Below, piece by piece: positions 33,046 through 42,264 of a stretch of DNA of 64,000 nt. Where the stretch lies: assembly GCF_004346165.1 (NCBI RefSeq), contig NZ_SLZZ01000008.1, positions 72,281 to 136,280 of the forward strand. Reading direction: 5' to 3'. Source of the stretch: Muricomes intestini. Its GTDB lineage: Bacteria > Bacillota > Clostridia > Lachnospirales > Lachnospiraceae. Both the position numbers and the translations under genes were made by a program. Under the pieces are notes generated by a model that was not told the DNA's origin, made no database searches, and was given only the letters and a program-made list of their open reading frames with translations. Position 1 is the first letter of the stretch; each line of letters opens with the position of its first letter.

Positions 33046-35185
33046 TACTTCGACAGGAGCTGGAGTCTTAAGCCACTGCGGCTTATATATCGAAAAGGCA
33101 ACACTGCAAGATAAGGTTATAGCTTTGGCCGGAAATCCGAATGTAGGAAAAAGTACAGTTTTCAACGCTTTAACAGGGATGAATCAGCATACAGGTAACT
33201 GGCCGGGAAAAACAGTTGTAAACGCCCAGGGAAAGTATCAGTATCAAAATACAAATTTTATCCTAGTGGATATTCCGGGTACTTATTCACTGATGGCAAA
33301 CTCAGCCGAGGAAGAAATCGCCCGGGATTTTATCTGCTTTGGCGGAGCCGATGCTGTGGTAGTGGTAGCCGATGCCACCTGCTTGGAGCGGAATCTAAAT
33401 CTGGTGCTTCAAACCATGGAAATCACCGGCCGAATCGTGTTGTGCGTCAATTTGATGGACGAAGCCAAAAGAAAAAAAATCAACATTAATCTCACGGCAC
33501 TAAGTTCCAAGCTAGGGATTCCGGTAATCGGAACCAGTGCTCGCTCCGGCAGAGGCTTAAATGACTTGATGGATGCTGTCAAAGAACTTACAGAGAGCAA
33601 GCCAAAACTGTGTCCGCTTCATATAAAATACGGAGAAAAAATTGAAGATGCCGCCGATTTGATAGAGTCAGAGCTTGATGATGTTTTACAGGGACAAATT
33701 AGCAGCCGGTGGGTTGCTCTGAAACTACTTGACGGAGATGAAAGTCTGCTGCACTCTCTAAAAACCTGCCTCGGCTTCGATCTTTTAAAGAATGATGAAA
33801 TCGCTCAGGCAGTTAAAAAGGCAAGACTTTCCCTGGGGGAAGTGAACATGCCGGCCAATAGGATTCGTGATCAGATTGTCACAAAGATTGTCAGAGAATG
33901 CGAAGATATTTGCCGGGATACCGTCATCTTTGGAAACAAAGAATATACGGGACGGGATAATAAAATTGATAAAATTCTTACTTCAAAGCTAACCGGAATA
34001 CCCATCATGATTGCAATGCTGTTTGGCATCTTTTGGCTCACCATTGTGGGATCTAATATTCCATCGAACCTTCTTTCCACTGGACTATTTTCATTGGAGG
34101 AGCCACTTTCCCGGTTTTTTGAATGGTTGTCCGCCCCGGATTGGCTGCGCGGAGTCCTTGTAGATGGCGTCTTTCGGACACTGGCCTGGGTAATCTCCGT
34201 AATGCTGCCGCCAATGGCAATTTTCTTCCCATTGTTTACACTGTTGGAGGACATGGGCTATCTGCCAAGAATCGCATTTAATCTTGACAACTTTTTTCGC
34301 AAAGCTTGTGCCCACGGAAAGCAGTCGCTGACTATGTGTATGGGATTTGGCTGCAATGCTTGCGGCGTTATTGGCTGTCGAATCATTGATTCCCCCCGGG
34401 AGAGATTGATTGCCATCCTTACAAATTGCTTTGTACCCTGCAACGGAAGGTTTCCCACTTTAATAGCCATTATCACCATGTTTTTTGCCGGTGCCTTAAG
34501 TGGTGCATTCCAGTCTGTCATTTCCACACTGATGCTGACCGGTACGATCATACTTGGTGTTGCCATGACGCTTTTGATTTCAAAGCTGCTGTCAAAAACA
34601 ATTTTGAAAGGAATGCCTTCCTCCTTTCATCTGGAACTCCCGCCTTATCGCCGTCCGCAGGTCGGTAAAGTAATTATCCGTTCTATTTTTGACCGTACAC
34701 TTTTTGTACTGGGCAGAGCAATTACCGTTGCCGCACCTGCAGGCATGGTTATCTGGGTACTGGCCAACATCCATATCGGAGATTTGAGCCTACTTGCCCA
34801 TTGTGCCGGGTTTCTTGATCCATTTGCAAGATTTATTGGTCTGGACGGATACATCTTGATGGCATTTATTCTGGGATTCCCAGCCAATGAAATTGTTGTG
34901 CCTATCCTGATTATGAGCTATATGGCGGCAGGAAAACTGACTGATCTAGAAAGCCTGTCAGAATTGCATACACTTTTTGTAAATAACGGATGGACCTGGC
35001 TGACGGCAGTGTGTACCATTCTGTTTACGTTGCTGCACTGGCCTTGTGGAACTACTTTCCTGACGATTAAGAAAGAAACCCAAAGCATGAAATGGGCACT
35101 TATCTCCTTTGCAATTCCTACAATAACCGGTATTATTGTATGCATGATTACAGCGAATACCATCCGGCTGCTGGGACTCATATAG
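33032..35185 (+). CDS. feoB: Ferrous iron transporter B
   Basis: 717 residues from ATG 33032, preceded by GGAGGAGG inside feoA. The N-terminal G domain has G1 GNPNVGKST (about 31-39), G3 DIPGTYS and G4 NLMDEA, followed by the helical GDI-like domain and a membrane part of about ten helices with the Gate motifs (CMGFGCNACGV; NCFVPCNGRFPT). It imports Fe(II) under anaerobic conditions. The gene is plus-stranded, against the local replication direction. No feoC is present; brnQ follows convergently. Confidence 0.94.
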   Translation: MGLTNTSTGAGVLSHCGLYIEKATLQDKVIALAGNPNVGKSTVFNALTGMNQHTGNWPGKTVVNAQGKYQYQNTNFILVDIPGTYSLMANSAEEEIARDFICFGGADAVVVVADATCLERNLNLVLQTMEITGRIVLCVNLMDEAKRKKININLTALSSKLGIPVIGTSARSGRGLNDLMDAVKELTESKPKLCPLHIKYGEKIEDAADLIESELDDVLQGQISSRWVALKLLDGDESLLHSLKTCLGFDLLKNDEIAQAVKKARLSLGEVNMPANRIRDQIVTKIVRECEDICRDTVIFGNKEYTGRDNKIDKILTSKLTGIPIMIAMLFGIFWLTIVGSNIPSNLLSTGLFSLEEPLSRFFEWLSAPDWLRGVLVDGVFRTLAWVISVMLPPMAIFFPLFTLLEDMGYLPRIAFNLDNFFRKACAHGKQSLTMCMGFGCNACGVIGCRIIDSPRERLIAILTNCFVPCNGRFPTLIAIITMFFAGALSGAFQSVISTLMLTGTIILGVAMTLLISKLLSKTILKGMPSSFHLELPPYRRPQVGKVIIRSIFDRTLFVLGRAITVAAPAGMVIWVLANIHIGDLSLLAHCAGFLDPFARFIGLDGYILMAFILGFPANEIVVPILIMSYMAAGKLTDLESLSELHTLFVNNGWTWLTAVCTILFTLLHWPCGTTFLTIKKETQSMKWALISFAIPTITGIIVCMITANTIRLLGLI

Positions 35186-35224
35186 GCAGCCGGCTTGCCC
35201 GCCGTTTCAATTTTCCCTTTATAC

Positions 35225-36577
35225 TTATACTGTCCTTTTAATCCGATGCCAGACCAGACCAATAATAAAGCCCGCAGCTGCCGGCAATATCCATCCCATA
35301 CCAATTGAGAAAAATGGTAAGTAATTTTCTCCAAAATGTATCAGTGCCTGTGCTGCTCCTGTCTGACGTATAAAATCCGGACTTGCATTAATGGCATCAA
35401 TTATTGAAGCAATAAGCGTAAAATAAGTTGTCATCTGATATACGCGTAAATCATGATGAAAAAGCGATCCGATAATAGAAAGTAAAATCAACGTCATTGC
35501 CAGCGGATAAAGAAACATTAATACCGGAATTGAAAAATGGATGATCTTGGTTAAACCAATATTGGCGAGCAGGCAAGCCAACAGACTGACCCCTGTCGCG
35601 AAGGTTAAATATTTTTGTGACGGAAATAGCTCCACAAATGTTTCTGAAAAAGCAGTAATCAGTCCAATAGCAGTCTTTAAGCAGGCTAAAATAACGATGA
35701 ATGCAAGAATGATACTTCCATAGGTCCCAAAATAATAATTGGCAATCTGCGCCAGGGCAATTCCTCCATTTTCACTTAAAGGAAACTTCCCCAGACTCAT
35801 CGTTCCCACATAGGCCAGCAGGCTATAAATAACCCCCATTGCAACAATACTAATGGTGCCGGATTTAATGGTGTCCACTGCAATCATCCCAGGATTCTTT
35901 ACTCCACGGCTTCGAATCGTTGATACAATAATAATACCAAACGCCAAGGAAGCCAGAGCGTCCAATGTATTGTAGCCCTCAACAAATCCTTTAAAGAAAG
36001 CATTTGCCTGATAATCCGGCTGTACCACAGTCCCGGCAATCGGCCCCATTGGCCGGACAAGCGCCATGATTAAAAGAGCACCCAATAAAATCAAAAATAA
36101 AGGATTTAGAATTTTACCGATATAATCAAGTAATTTTGTTGGTTTTCGCGCCAACAACCATGCAATAAAGAAAAAAAGACAGCTGAAAAGTGCAAGCGCC
36201 AATACTAACTCATTTTCAGAAATAAAGGGAGCGAGACCAATTTCAAATGAGGTCGTTGCCAATCGCGGAATTGCATAAAGCGGGCCAATCACAAGATAAA
36301 GTAAAATGGTAAAAATATATGCATAACGGCGATCCACCTGAGCGGCTAATTGAAACACCCCTTCACTTTGTGAAATACCAATTGCGACAACTCCCAAAAA
36401 AGGCAGACCAATTCCCGTTACAAGGAAGCCTAAATTTGCCCAGATAACCTCCATCCCCGATGCCTGACCCAGGTGTACGGGAAAGATCAAGTTTCCCGCT
36501 CCAAAAAACAGCCCAAATAACATTGATCCAATCATTAAATAATCACTAAATGTTAATTTCTTTTTCTCATCTTCCAA
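35225..36577 (-). CDS. brnQ: Branched-chain amino acid:cation symporter
   Basis: 450 residues with 12 hydrophobic segments. [21 protein letters not shown] near the N-terminus is the hallmark of BrnQ/LivJ carriers. The likely start is TTG 36577, nine bases after GGGGGA; no better ATG is in frame. The protein imports Leu, Ile and Val with Na+ or H+. A terminator-like hairpin lies only 30 bp upstream, so the leader may be attenuated. Confidence 0.92.
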   Translation of the reverse strand: MEDEKKKLTFSDYLMIGSMLFGLFFGAGNLIFPVHLGQASGMEVIWANLGFLVTGIGLPFLGVVAIGISQSEGVFQLAAQVDRRYAYIFTILLYLVIGPLYAIPRLATTSFEIGLAPFISENELVLALALFSCLFFFIAWLLARKPTKLLDYIGKILNPLFLILLGALLIMALVRPMGPIAGTVVQPDYQANAFFKGFVEGYNTLDALASLAFGIIIVSTIRSRGVKNPGMIAVDTIKSGTISIVAMGVIYSLLAYVGTMSLGKFPLSENGGIALAQIANYYFGTYGSIILAFIVILACLKTAIGLITAFSETFVELFPSQKYLTFATGVSLLACLLANIGLTKIIHFSIPVLMFLYPLAMTLILLSIIGSLFHHDLRVYQMTTYFTLIASIIDAINASPDFIRQTGAAQALIHFGENYLPFFSIGMGWILPAAAGFIIGLVWHRIKRTV

Positions 36578-36607
36578 AGTTCAAGTCCCCCAAATAGTTT
36601 ATCTTAT

Positions 36608-36647
36608 CAAAAAAATAGCAGTTAACAAGCATATTTTTGCTAACTGC
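36608..36647 (-). terminator. Intrinsic terminator immediately before brnQ
   Basis: Read on the minus strand GCAGTTA (36647-36641) pairs with TAACTGC (36624-36618), with inner CAAA/TTTG pairing, followed by ATTTTTTTG. It can end the tRNA-Arg transcript. As only 30 bp separate it from brnQ, the brnQ promoter must lie upstream of it or use read-through. Confidence 0.7.
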
Positions 36648-36796
36648 CATCTTATCATTTTTGCAAGTAAATTTCCAGTTAAACAGTGGTGAGGAACGAA
36701 TTCTTACGCCCTTTCGGAGTTAGTACTTTTCCATCATGGATATTGCATACCCCGACAATAAACTTCCTTTATAATAGTCTTACAAAATTTTTCAGA

Positions 36797-36870
36797 CGTT
36801 CCCGAGCGGATTCGAACCGCTGGCCTTCCGCTTAGGAGGCGGACGCTCTATCCTGCTGAGCTACGGGAAC
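36797..36870 (-). tRNA. tRNA-Arg (anticodon CCT)
   Basis: Minus-strand cloverleaf of 74 nt without encoded CCA. Acceptor GTTCCCG pairs with CGGGAAC. The anticodon loop CTCCTAA sits between TCCGC and GCGGA, with CCT at 36836-36834. The T-loop is GGTTCGAATCC. It reads AGG codons. Confidence 0.95.
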
Positions 36871-36986
36871 TTGTGTGAAATGCTCTGTTTCTACAGAACA
36901 CAACTAATAATATAACATGAAAATCAGAAAATCTCAACTTATTTAATTAATATCTTCTAGATTTGCGTAACAGTTCAGCCGATTTA

Positions 36987-37862
36987 TCAGAAATTTATAT
37001 ATCCCTGGAGCCATATTGTTGCTTTAAATCTTCTCCCAATTTCCGGTTCTCCCATTACTTCTTTGGCCGGAACACAGATGTCAAACTGCATTTCATTTAC
37101 ATCTAGTTTCATTTGATATAAGGGTTCTCCAGTTGCAATATTTTTTCTTTCCCTGACTGCAAGTATTTCCCCCATTATGGCATACAAATCACACTCCACA
37201 CCATACGGCATAAAGTATGTATCTACAATAGTAAAAATGTCTTCGCTGATTAATCTTCTTGATACTTTTGAATATGTATCAATGTCATCCAATGTCAATG
37301 TTTCAATTGCTTCCTGATCCCCGCCTCTGGCTGCTTTAAGCAGTACTTTTCTGTTATCCGATGCTTCCTTCTCACTCTTTACCTGTTGTTCACTTTTTTT
37401 CACAGGAAATAATACTTTTCCTGACAGTGCCAGTCCGGAAAATGTAATGGATGTAGCTATTTCGGACTCAAATCCAAGCTGACGTTCTCTCATATATTCG
37501 ATACCGTTCTGAAGATGAAAAATTAAACTGATTCCCAATCTTGGATCTTCACAAATTCCCACGTATTCTTCTTTTTCAATACGTTTTTCTACAGCTACAT
37601 CTGCATATGTAGTTATTCCACTTCCTTCAAAATATGGAAAATAATAATCTGCATCAAACTTTTCCTCTTCATCCAATTCCCCGCATAGAGTAATTCCAAC
37701 TTTTTCTCCATACTCTTTTTGAAATTCACAGTAATCTGCCCAACTTTGATATGACACAATTATCTGATGTGTAAAATTGGTTTCCACCTGTTTCAAAAGT
37801 TCTATTACTTCTTTTTTTGTATGCAGTTCATTAAAACCAATTGCTTTTAGATATTGATGCAT
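36987..37862 (-). CDS. DUF3881 family protein
   Basis: 291 residues from ATG 37862 (GGAG six bases upstream); the frame opens earlier without a site. MHQYLKAIGF, the YFPYFEGSGIT segment and CEDPRLGISLIFHLQN match a protein that I know as DUF3881, found mainly in Lachnospiraceae close to serS. It is soluble, with no signal peptide and no known catalytic motif. Function unknown. It follows serS in the same direction after a 92-bp gap holding an inverted repeat. Confidence 0.75.
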   Translation of the reverse strand: MHQYLKAIGFNELHTKKEVIELLKQVETNFTHQIIVSYQSWADYCEFQKEYGEKVGITLCGELDEEEKFDADYYFPYFEGSGITTYADVAVEKRIEKEEYVGICEDPRLGISLIFHLQNGIEYMRERQLGFESEIATSITFSGLALSGKVLFPVKKSEQQVKSEKEASDNRKVLLKAARGGDQEAIETLTLDDIDTYSKVSRRLISEDIFTIVDTYFMPYGVECDLYAIMGEILAVRERKNIATGEPLYQMKLDVNEMQFDICVPAKEVMGEPEIGRRFKATIWLQGYINF

Positions 37863-37882
37863 AATATTCTCCAAATTTCTAT

Positions 37883-37940
37883 TCACAGTTCAGCCAATTT
37901 GAAAGTATAAAGCTCAATCAGACTCATGACTGAACTGTGA
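37883..37940. repeat. Inverted repeat between serS and the DUF3881 gene
   Basis: TCACAGTTCAG (37883-37893) is exactly complementary to CTGAACTGTGA (37930-37940), with a 36-nt spacer. No T-run follows. Related single arms (ACAGTTCAGCC near 36968 and ACTGTTCAGAGCC near 39976) are seen in neighbouring gaps. Confidence 0.55.
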
Positions 37941-37954
37941 TAAACTATATTACT

Positions 37955-39241
37955 TTAATTTTTAGGAGTAATGACGACATTTTCTCCCATATATGGTTGA
38001 AGTACTTTGGGTATCTTCACGGAGCCATCTGCCTGAAGGTTATTCTCCAGAAACGCAATAAGCATTCTTGGAGGGGCCACTACTGTATTATTCAATGTAT
38101 GCGCAAAATATCTGCCATTCTCGCCTTTTACACGAATACCCAGTCTTCTTGCCTGGGCATCTCCCAAATTGGAGCAACTTCCTACCTCAAAGTATTTCTG
38201 CTGTCTGGGTGACCACGCCTCTACATCAACGGATTTTACTTTTAAATCTGCCAGATCTCCAGAACAACATTCCAATGTACGAACCGGAATATCTAAAGAG
38301 CGAAACAAATCTACTGTATTATTCCACAATTTATCATACCAATCCATACTTTCTTCCGGCTTACACACAACTATCATCTCCTGCTTTTCAAACTGGTGAA
38401 TGCGGTATACTCCACGTTCTTCAACGCCGTGTGCACCCTTTTCTTTTCTGAAACAAGGAGAATAACTGGTCAATGTCTGAGGAAGCTCACTTTCCTCTAA
38501 CTGAGTATCAATAAATTTGCCAATCATTGAGTGCTCACTTGTCCCAATAAGGTATAAATCTTCCCCCTCGATTTTATACATCATTGCATCCATCTCTGAA
38601 AAACTCATTACACCATTGACCACATTGCTGCGAATCATAAAAGGTGGAATACAGTAAGTAAAACCTCTATTAATCATAAAATCTCTGGCATAGGATAATA
38701 CTGCTGAATGGAGACGTGCAATGTCTCCCATTAAATAATAGAATCCGCTTCCTGCCACACGTCTTGCACTGTCCAAATCAATTCCATTGAATCTTTCCAT
38801 AATTTCTGTGTGATATGGAACTTCAAATTCTGGTACTGTCGGTTCACCGAATCTCTCTAATTCTACATTTTCACTGTCATCTTTTCCAATAGGAACAGAT
38901 GAATCAATAATATTTGGAATTGTCATCATAATTTTTTTGATGTTCTCTTCTATTTCTTTTTCTGCCGCGGAAAGAGATTCTATTCTATCAGCATGTTCTG
39001 TAACCTTTTTCTTTAATATTTCTGCCTCTTCCCTTTTTCCCTGTGCCATCATAGCTCCGATTTCTTTGGAAGTTTTGTTTTTTTCCGCTCTTAATGCCTC
39101 AACTTCCTGCTTAATATCACGATTTTTCTTATCAAATTCCAGAACTTCATCAACTAATGGCAATTTTTCATTTTGAAATTTATTTTGAATATTCTTTCTC
39201 ACAATATCTGGATTCATTCTTACAAATTTTATATCTAACAT
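37955..39241 (-). CDS. serS: Seryl-tRNA synthetase
   Basis: 428 residues. The N-terminal coiled-coil arm (about 30-100, highly charged) contacts the long variable arm of tRNA-Ser. The class II motifs are FRKEKGAHGVEERGVYR (motif 2, about 270) and NGRYFAHTLNNTVVAPPRML (motif 3, about 385). TSEH and the serine-site residues are present. ATG 39241 follows AGGAGG. No T-box leader was recognised in the 134 bp upstream. Confidence 0.96.
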   Translation of the reverse strand: MLDIKFVRMNPDIVRKNIQNKFQNEKLPLVDEVLEFDKKNRDIKQEVEALRAEKNKTSKEIGAMMAQGKREEAEILKKKVTEHADRIESLSAAEKEIEENIKKIMMTIPNIIDSSVPIGKDDSENVELERFGEPTVPEFEVPYHTEIMERFNGIDLDSARRVAGSGFYYLMGDIARLHSAVLSYARDFMINRGFTYCIPPFMIRSNVVNGVMSFSEMDAMMYKIEGEDLYLIGTSEHSMIGKFIDTQLEESELPQTLTSYSPCFRKEKGAHGVEERGVYRIHQFEKQEMIVVCKPEESMDWYDKLWNNTVDLFRSLDIPVRTLECCSGDLADLKVKSVDVEAWSPRQQKYFEVGSCSNLGDAQARRLGIRVKGENGRYFAHTLNNTVVAPPRMLIAFLENNLQADGSVKIPKVLQPYMGENVVITPKN

Positions 39242-39375
39242 AATTTTCCTCCTATTATACTTTCATCCTTTAAAATTTATATACTTATTTCTATCTTGCA
39301 TATTGTTTCGTTGACATTTTTCCATTTAATCCGTCTAAAATTCAATATCATATTTGGTATATGGTGAAGATAGTA

Positions 39376-39900
39376 TCAACTCTTTTTTAAATCGTAATTT
39401 TCCTGGTAAATAGCTCTTTCCAGGGATTCAGATTCCTCTTCTGCCAGCTCAATGTAGCTTTGCCCATTTACAATTTCTTTTATATAGGTGTAACACCCTT
39501 CACGGCTATGCATAGCATTCAAAATCCATCCATTGTTATTTTCATCCAGCATAGTTAATGCAAAGCTTAGATTTCCTCCCATTTCATGAAAAGCATCATA
39601 TTTAATAATGCCTATCTTTTGATAATTTGATTTTATTTTTTTATAAATGTTTTGTATATCAGTCTGATTTTCTTTAGAAATCTCAACAAGTTCATCAATT
39701 TCTTCAAATCTCGCCAATAGGCTTTCCTCTAGATTCTTCCCATCTTTTCCCTTCATAAACGAAGCATAACTGGTCTTCATCCTGTTATACTTCATATTTA
39801 TACTCACCAGTAGTACAAACAGTAGTACCTGGATTAAGAATAATAATAAAAGCAGGTATGCGGGGTCAATGCCAATACGTCCCAATATAGTACTTTCCAT
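39376..39900 (-). CDS. DUF4446 family membrane protein
   Basis: 174 residues. One N-terminal membrane helix (about 14-34), a charged coiled-coil-prone segment, then a small globular domain with IGIIKYDAFHEMGGNLSFALTMLD, the signature of DUF4446. It is found next to parB in many clostridia, as here. Function unknown. Confidence 0.8.
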   Translation of the reverse strand: MESTILGRIGIDPAYLLLLLFLIQVLLFVLLVSINMKYNRMKTSYASFMKGKDGKNLEESLLARFEEIDELVEISKENQTDIQNIYKKIKSNYQKIGIIKYDAFHEMGGNLSFALTMLDENNNGWILNAMHSREGCYTYIKEIVNGQSYIELAEEESESLERAIYQENYDLKKS

Positions 39901-40031
39901 TTGTAATCCTCCTTATTGATTATTTTTGTCATTCTGATATTCTCCCCCATTTTTTGTTTCTTCATTATTTGGTAACTGTTCAGAGCCAAAAAGATATATT
40001 ACAAAGTTACTTTATTTATAAATATGTATCC

Positions 40032-40952
40032 CTAATCAGCTATGGTCATAATTAAATCGAATATACGTTCGAGTTCGTTTTGAGAATAATATTCGATTTC
40101 TATTTTTCCCTTTCCATTGGACTTTTGATTCACATTTACTTTAGTTCCTATAATACTTTTCATTTTTTCTTCCAGGTCATCATAAATAAATGCATTCTCT
40201 AGTTTTTCTTCTTTTTTGGCTCTCTTTGGATTTTTTAATGACTTAACTAGTTTTTCTGTCTCTCGTACACTAAGTTTTTCGTCAAAAATTCTACTTGCTA
40301 TCAAATACTGCTGTTCTTCATCATCTATTGCAAGGAGTGCTCTGGCGTGTCCTGTTGTTATCATATCATCCACAACCATTTGCTGCACCTTATCACATAA
40401 TTTTAAAAGCCGCATAGAATTGGTGACCGCTGTCCTGCTCTTTGAAACTCTCTCTGCAACTTCATCCTGTTTAAGATCAAATTCCTCCAATAAACGCTTA
40501 TAAGCCATGGCCTCTTCTATAGGATTTAAATTTTCTCTCTGAATATTCTCTATCAGGGATATCTCAACTATTTCCTGATCTGTATATCTTTTTATTACTA
40601 CGGGGACTTCTTTGAGTCCTGCTAATTTTGCTGCACGCCATCGTCTTTCTCCTGCAATAATTTCATAATAATCATTTTTTTTCTGTACAACTAAAGGCTG
40701 TAGGATTCCAAACTGCTTAATAGAATCTGCTAATTCTAATAATGCATCTTCATCGAAATCTTTTCTTGGTTGATCTCTATTAGGCTCCACCTGATTAATT
40801 TTTAATAATATTTCTCCGTTACTACTTGTTTTTTCACCGTGTCCGGTCTGCTTATTGTTTTCTGAATTTGTATGGTTCTTCGACAATTTTTCGCTTTTAT
40901 CAGGAATCAGACTGTCCAACCCTTTACCAAGCCCATTTCTTTTCACCGCCAT
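40032..40952 (-). CDS. spo0J: Chromosome partitioning protein ParB/Spo0J
   Basis: 306 residues. The N-terminal CTP-binding domain has QPLVVQ and the AGERRWRAAKLAG box (about 105-117). The central helix-turn-helix DEVAERVSKSRTAVTNSMRLL binds parS, and a C-terminal dimerisation domain ends the protein. It is 3 bp downstream of soj. ParB loads on the two parS sites at 41788 and 41971 and recruits SMC to the origin region. Confidence 0.95.
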   Translation of the reverse strand: MAVKRNGLGKGLDSLIPDKSEKLSKNHTNSENNKQTGHGEKTSSNGEILLKINQVEPNRDQPRKDFDEDALLELADSIKQFGILQPLVVQKKNDYYEIIAGERRWRAAKLAGLKEVPVVIKRYTDQEIVEISLIENIQRENLNPIEEAMAYKRLLEEFDLKQDEVAERVSKSRTAVTNSMRLLKLCDKVQQMVVDDMITTGHARALLAIDDEEQQYLIASRIFDEKLSVRETEKLVKSLKNPKRAKKEEKLENAFIYDDLEEKMKSIIGTKVNVNQKSNGKGKIEIEYYSQNELERIFDLIMTIAD

Positions 40953-40955
40953 ATT

Positions 40956-41723
40956 CTAATTTTCTCCTTTTTGAATCACTTCTTCTGCCAGTAACATATA
41001 GCTTTCTGATCCTGCAGATTTCGGATCATACAAATTTATAGGCATTCCATAACTTGGCGCTTCTGCCAGGCGAATGTTTCTTGGTATTATAGTTTTATAA
41101 ATATTTTGACTTAGATTATCTTTTACATTTTCCACCACTTGTAAAGAAAGATTAGTTCTTGCATCATACATAGTAAAAACAACACCCTCTATTTTTAAAG
41201 TTGGATTCAGTCTTTCCTGTACTAGCTCAATAGTATGAATAAGTTGGCTTAGCCCCTCAAGAGCATAGTATTCACATTGGATTGGAACAAGTATAGAATC
41301 TGCTGTTGTCATGGCATTAATAGTAAGCATGCTCAATGCAGGAGGACAGTCAATTATTATAAAATCATAATTGTCCCTAATCTTTTCAACCTCACCTTTA
41401 ATAATATATTCCTTATTTTCAACACCAATCAATTCAATTTCGGCTGCTGATAGGTTAATATTTGACGGAAGAACATCAAGATTTTCAAAAACATCTTTGC
41501 AAACACACTCTTGAATTTCAGCATTACCAATAATTAAATCATAAACGTTGTTTTCGACTTCTGTTTTATTAACACTAAGACCGCTAGTCATATTTCCCTG
41601 TGGATCCATATCTAATGCCAAAACTTTTTTTCCAAGTCCGGCAAGCGAAGATGATAGATTGATAGCTGTTGTTGTCTTTCCTACACCGCCCTTTTGATTA
41701 GCAATTGCTATAATCCTTCCCAT
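40956..41723 (-). CDS. soj: Chromosome partitioning ATPase ParA/Soj
   Basis: 255 residues from ATG 41723 with AAAGGAG upstream; the frame continues further upstream through a parS site but without a ribosome site. Deviant Walker A KGGVGKTTT (about 11-19), Walker B FIIIDCPPALS, and the usual KTIIPRNIRLAEAPSYG. It cooperates with Spo0J in origin segregation and control of DnaA. Confidence 0.95.
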   Translation of the reverse strand: MGRIIAIANQKGGVGKTTTAINLSSSLAGLGKKVLALDMDPQGNMTSGLSVNKTEVENNVYDLIIGNAEIQECVCKDVFENLDVLPSNINLSAAEIELIGVENKEYIIKGEVEKIRDNYDFIIIDCPPALSMLTINAMTTADSILVPIQCEYYALEGLSQLIHTIELVQERLNPTLKIEGVVFTMYDARTNLSLQVVENVKDNLSQNIYKTIIPRNIRLAEAPSYGMPINLYDPKSAGSESYMLLAEEVIQKGEN

Positions 41724-41787
41724 TTTAATACTCCTTTCATTGAACACCTTACTATTATAGCATCTTTTCGTTAGTATATCTATACAA

Positions 41788-41803
41788 TGTTTCACGTGAA
41801 ACA
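41788..41803. promoter_or_regulatory. parS site 1
   Basis: TGTTTCACGTGAAACA, a perfect 16-bp palindrome matching the bacterial parS consensus, 65 bp upstream of soj. Confidence 0.93.
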
Positions 41804-41970
41804 TTATTTTTTTATTTAATGAGACCCTTTGTTACCCCATTACATAAAAATCTGATCTGGGATACACTCTACTTGCTAAAAACAGACCAATAAGTTAATT
41901 TCATTTCTTTGCTAAAATTTAAACTCTTAATTTTAAATTTTTATTCTAATACACATTTTTACAAATATAA

Positions 41971-41986
41971 TGTTTCACGTGAAACA
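41971..41986. promoter_or_regulatory. parS site 2
   Basis: A second exact TGTTTCACGTGAAACA, extended to a 24-bp perfect palindrome at 41967-41990. It abuts the palindromic element that begins at 41993. The rest of the 41724-42264 gap is AT-rich DNA with no supported gene. Confidence 0.93.
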
Positions 41987-41992
41987 TTATAT

Positions 41993-42175
41993 GATACCAA
42001 GGTCCCAAGGCCATGCGTTTCATGCTTGCATGGAAAAGCATGGCCTTGGGACCCATAAAACATGAGAAAGTAGCCCGAATAGGGCGGATTTCGAATGTTT
42101 TTAGGATTGCGAGAGCGCAAAGTGCGGAGCAATCCGTAGGTATCAGGGGGCAAAATGCCTTTTGACCCCTACATC
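41993..42175. mobile_element. 183-bp palindromic repeat element, copy A (MITE-like)
   Basis: Gap-free match to 47331-47513 with about 19 substitutions. The left third is a long hairpin (GGTCCCAAGGCCATGC with GCATGGCCTTGGGACC); GGATTGC/GCAATCC and AGGGGGCAAAA/TTTTGACCCCT make further hairpins. It is flanked by the direct repeat ATTATAT at 41986-41992 and 42176-42182. A minus-strand reading frame runs through it, but the differences from copy B mostly change residues while keeping base pairs, so I treat it as non-coding. Confidence 0.75.
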
Positions 42176-42264
42176 ATTATATACATAAAAATTTGTATTT
42201 TTACTTTATTTGCTTCAATGAGTGTAGTATAATAAGAAATATAAATTTAGAAAGAGGTGATATT

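Noticed and set aside
39242..39375. T-box leader for serS
   Set aside because: Only 134 bp without the conserved T-box or a terminator.
41959..42153. Minus-strand frame of 64 codons in element copy A, with a similar frame in copy B (47216-47491)
   Set aside because: The two copies differ mainly at residue-changing positions while hairpin pairing is kept; no ribosome site is evident. Treated as structure in a repeat, not a gene.
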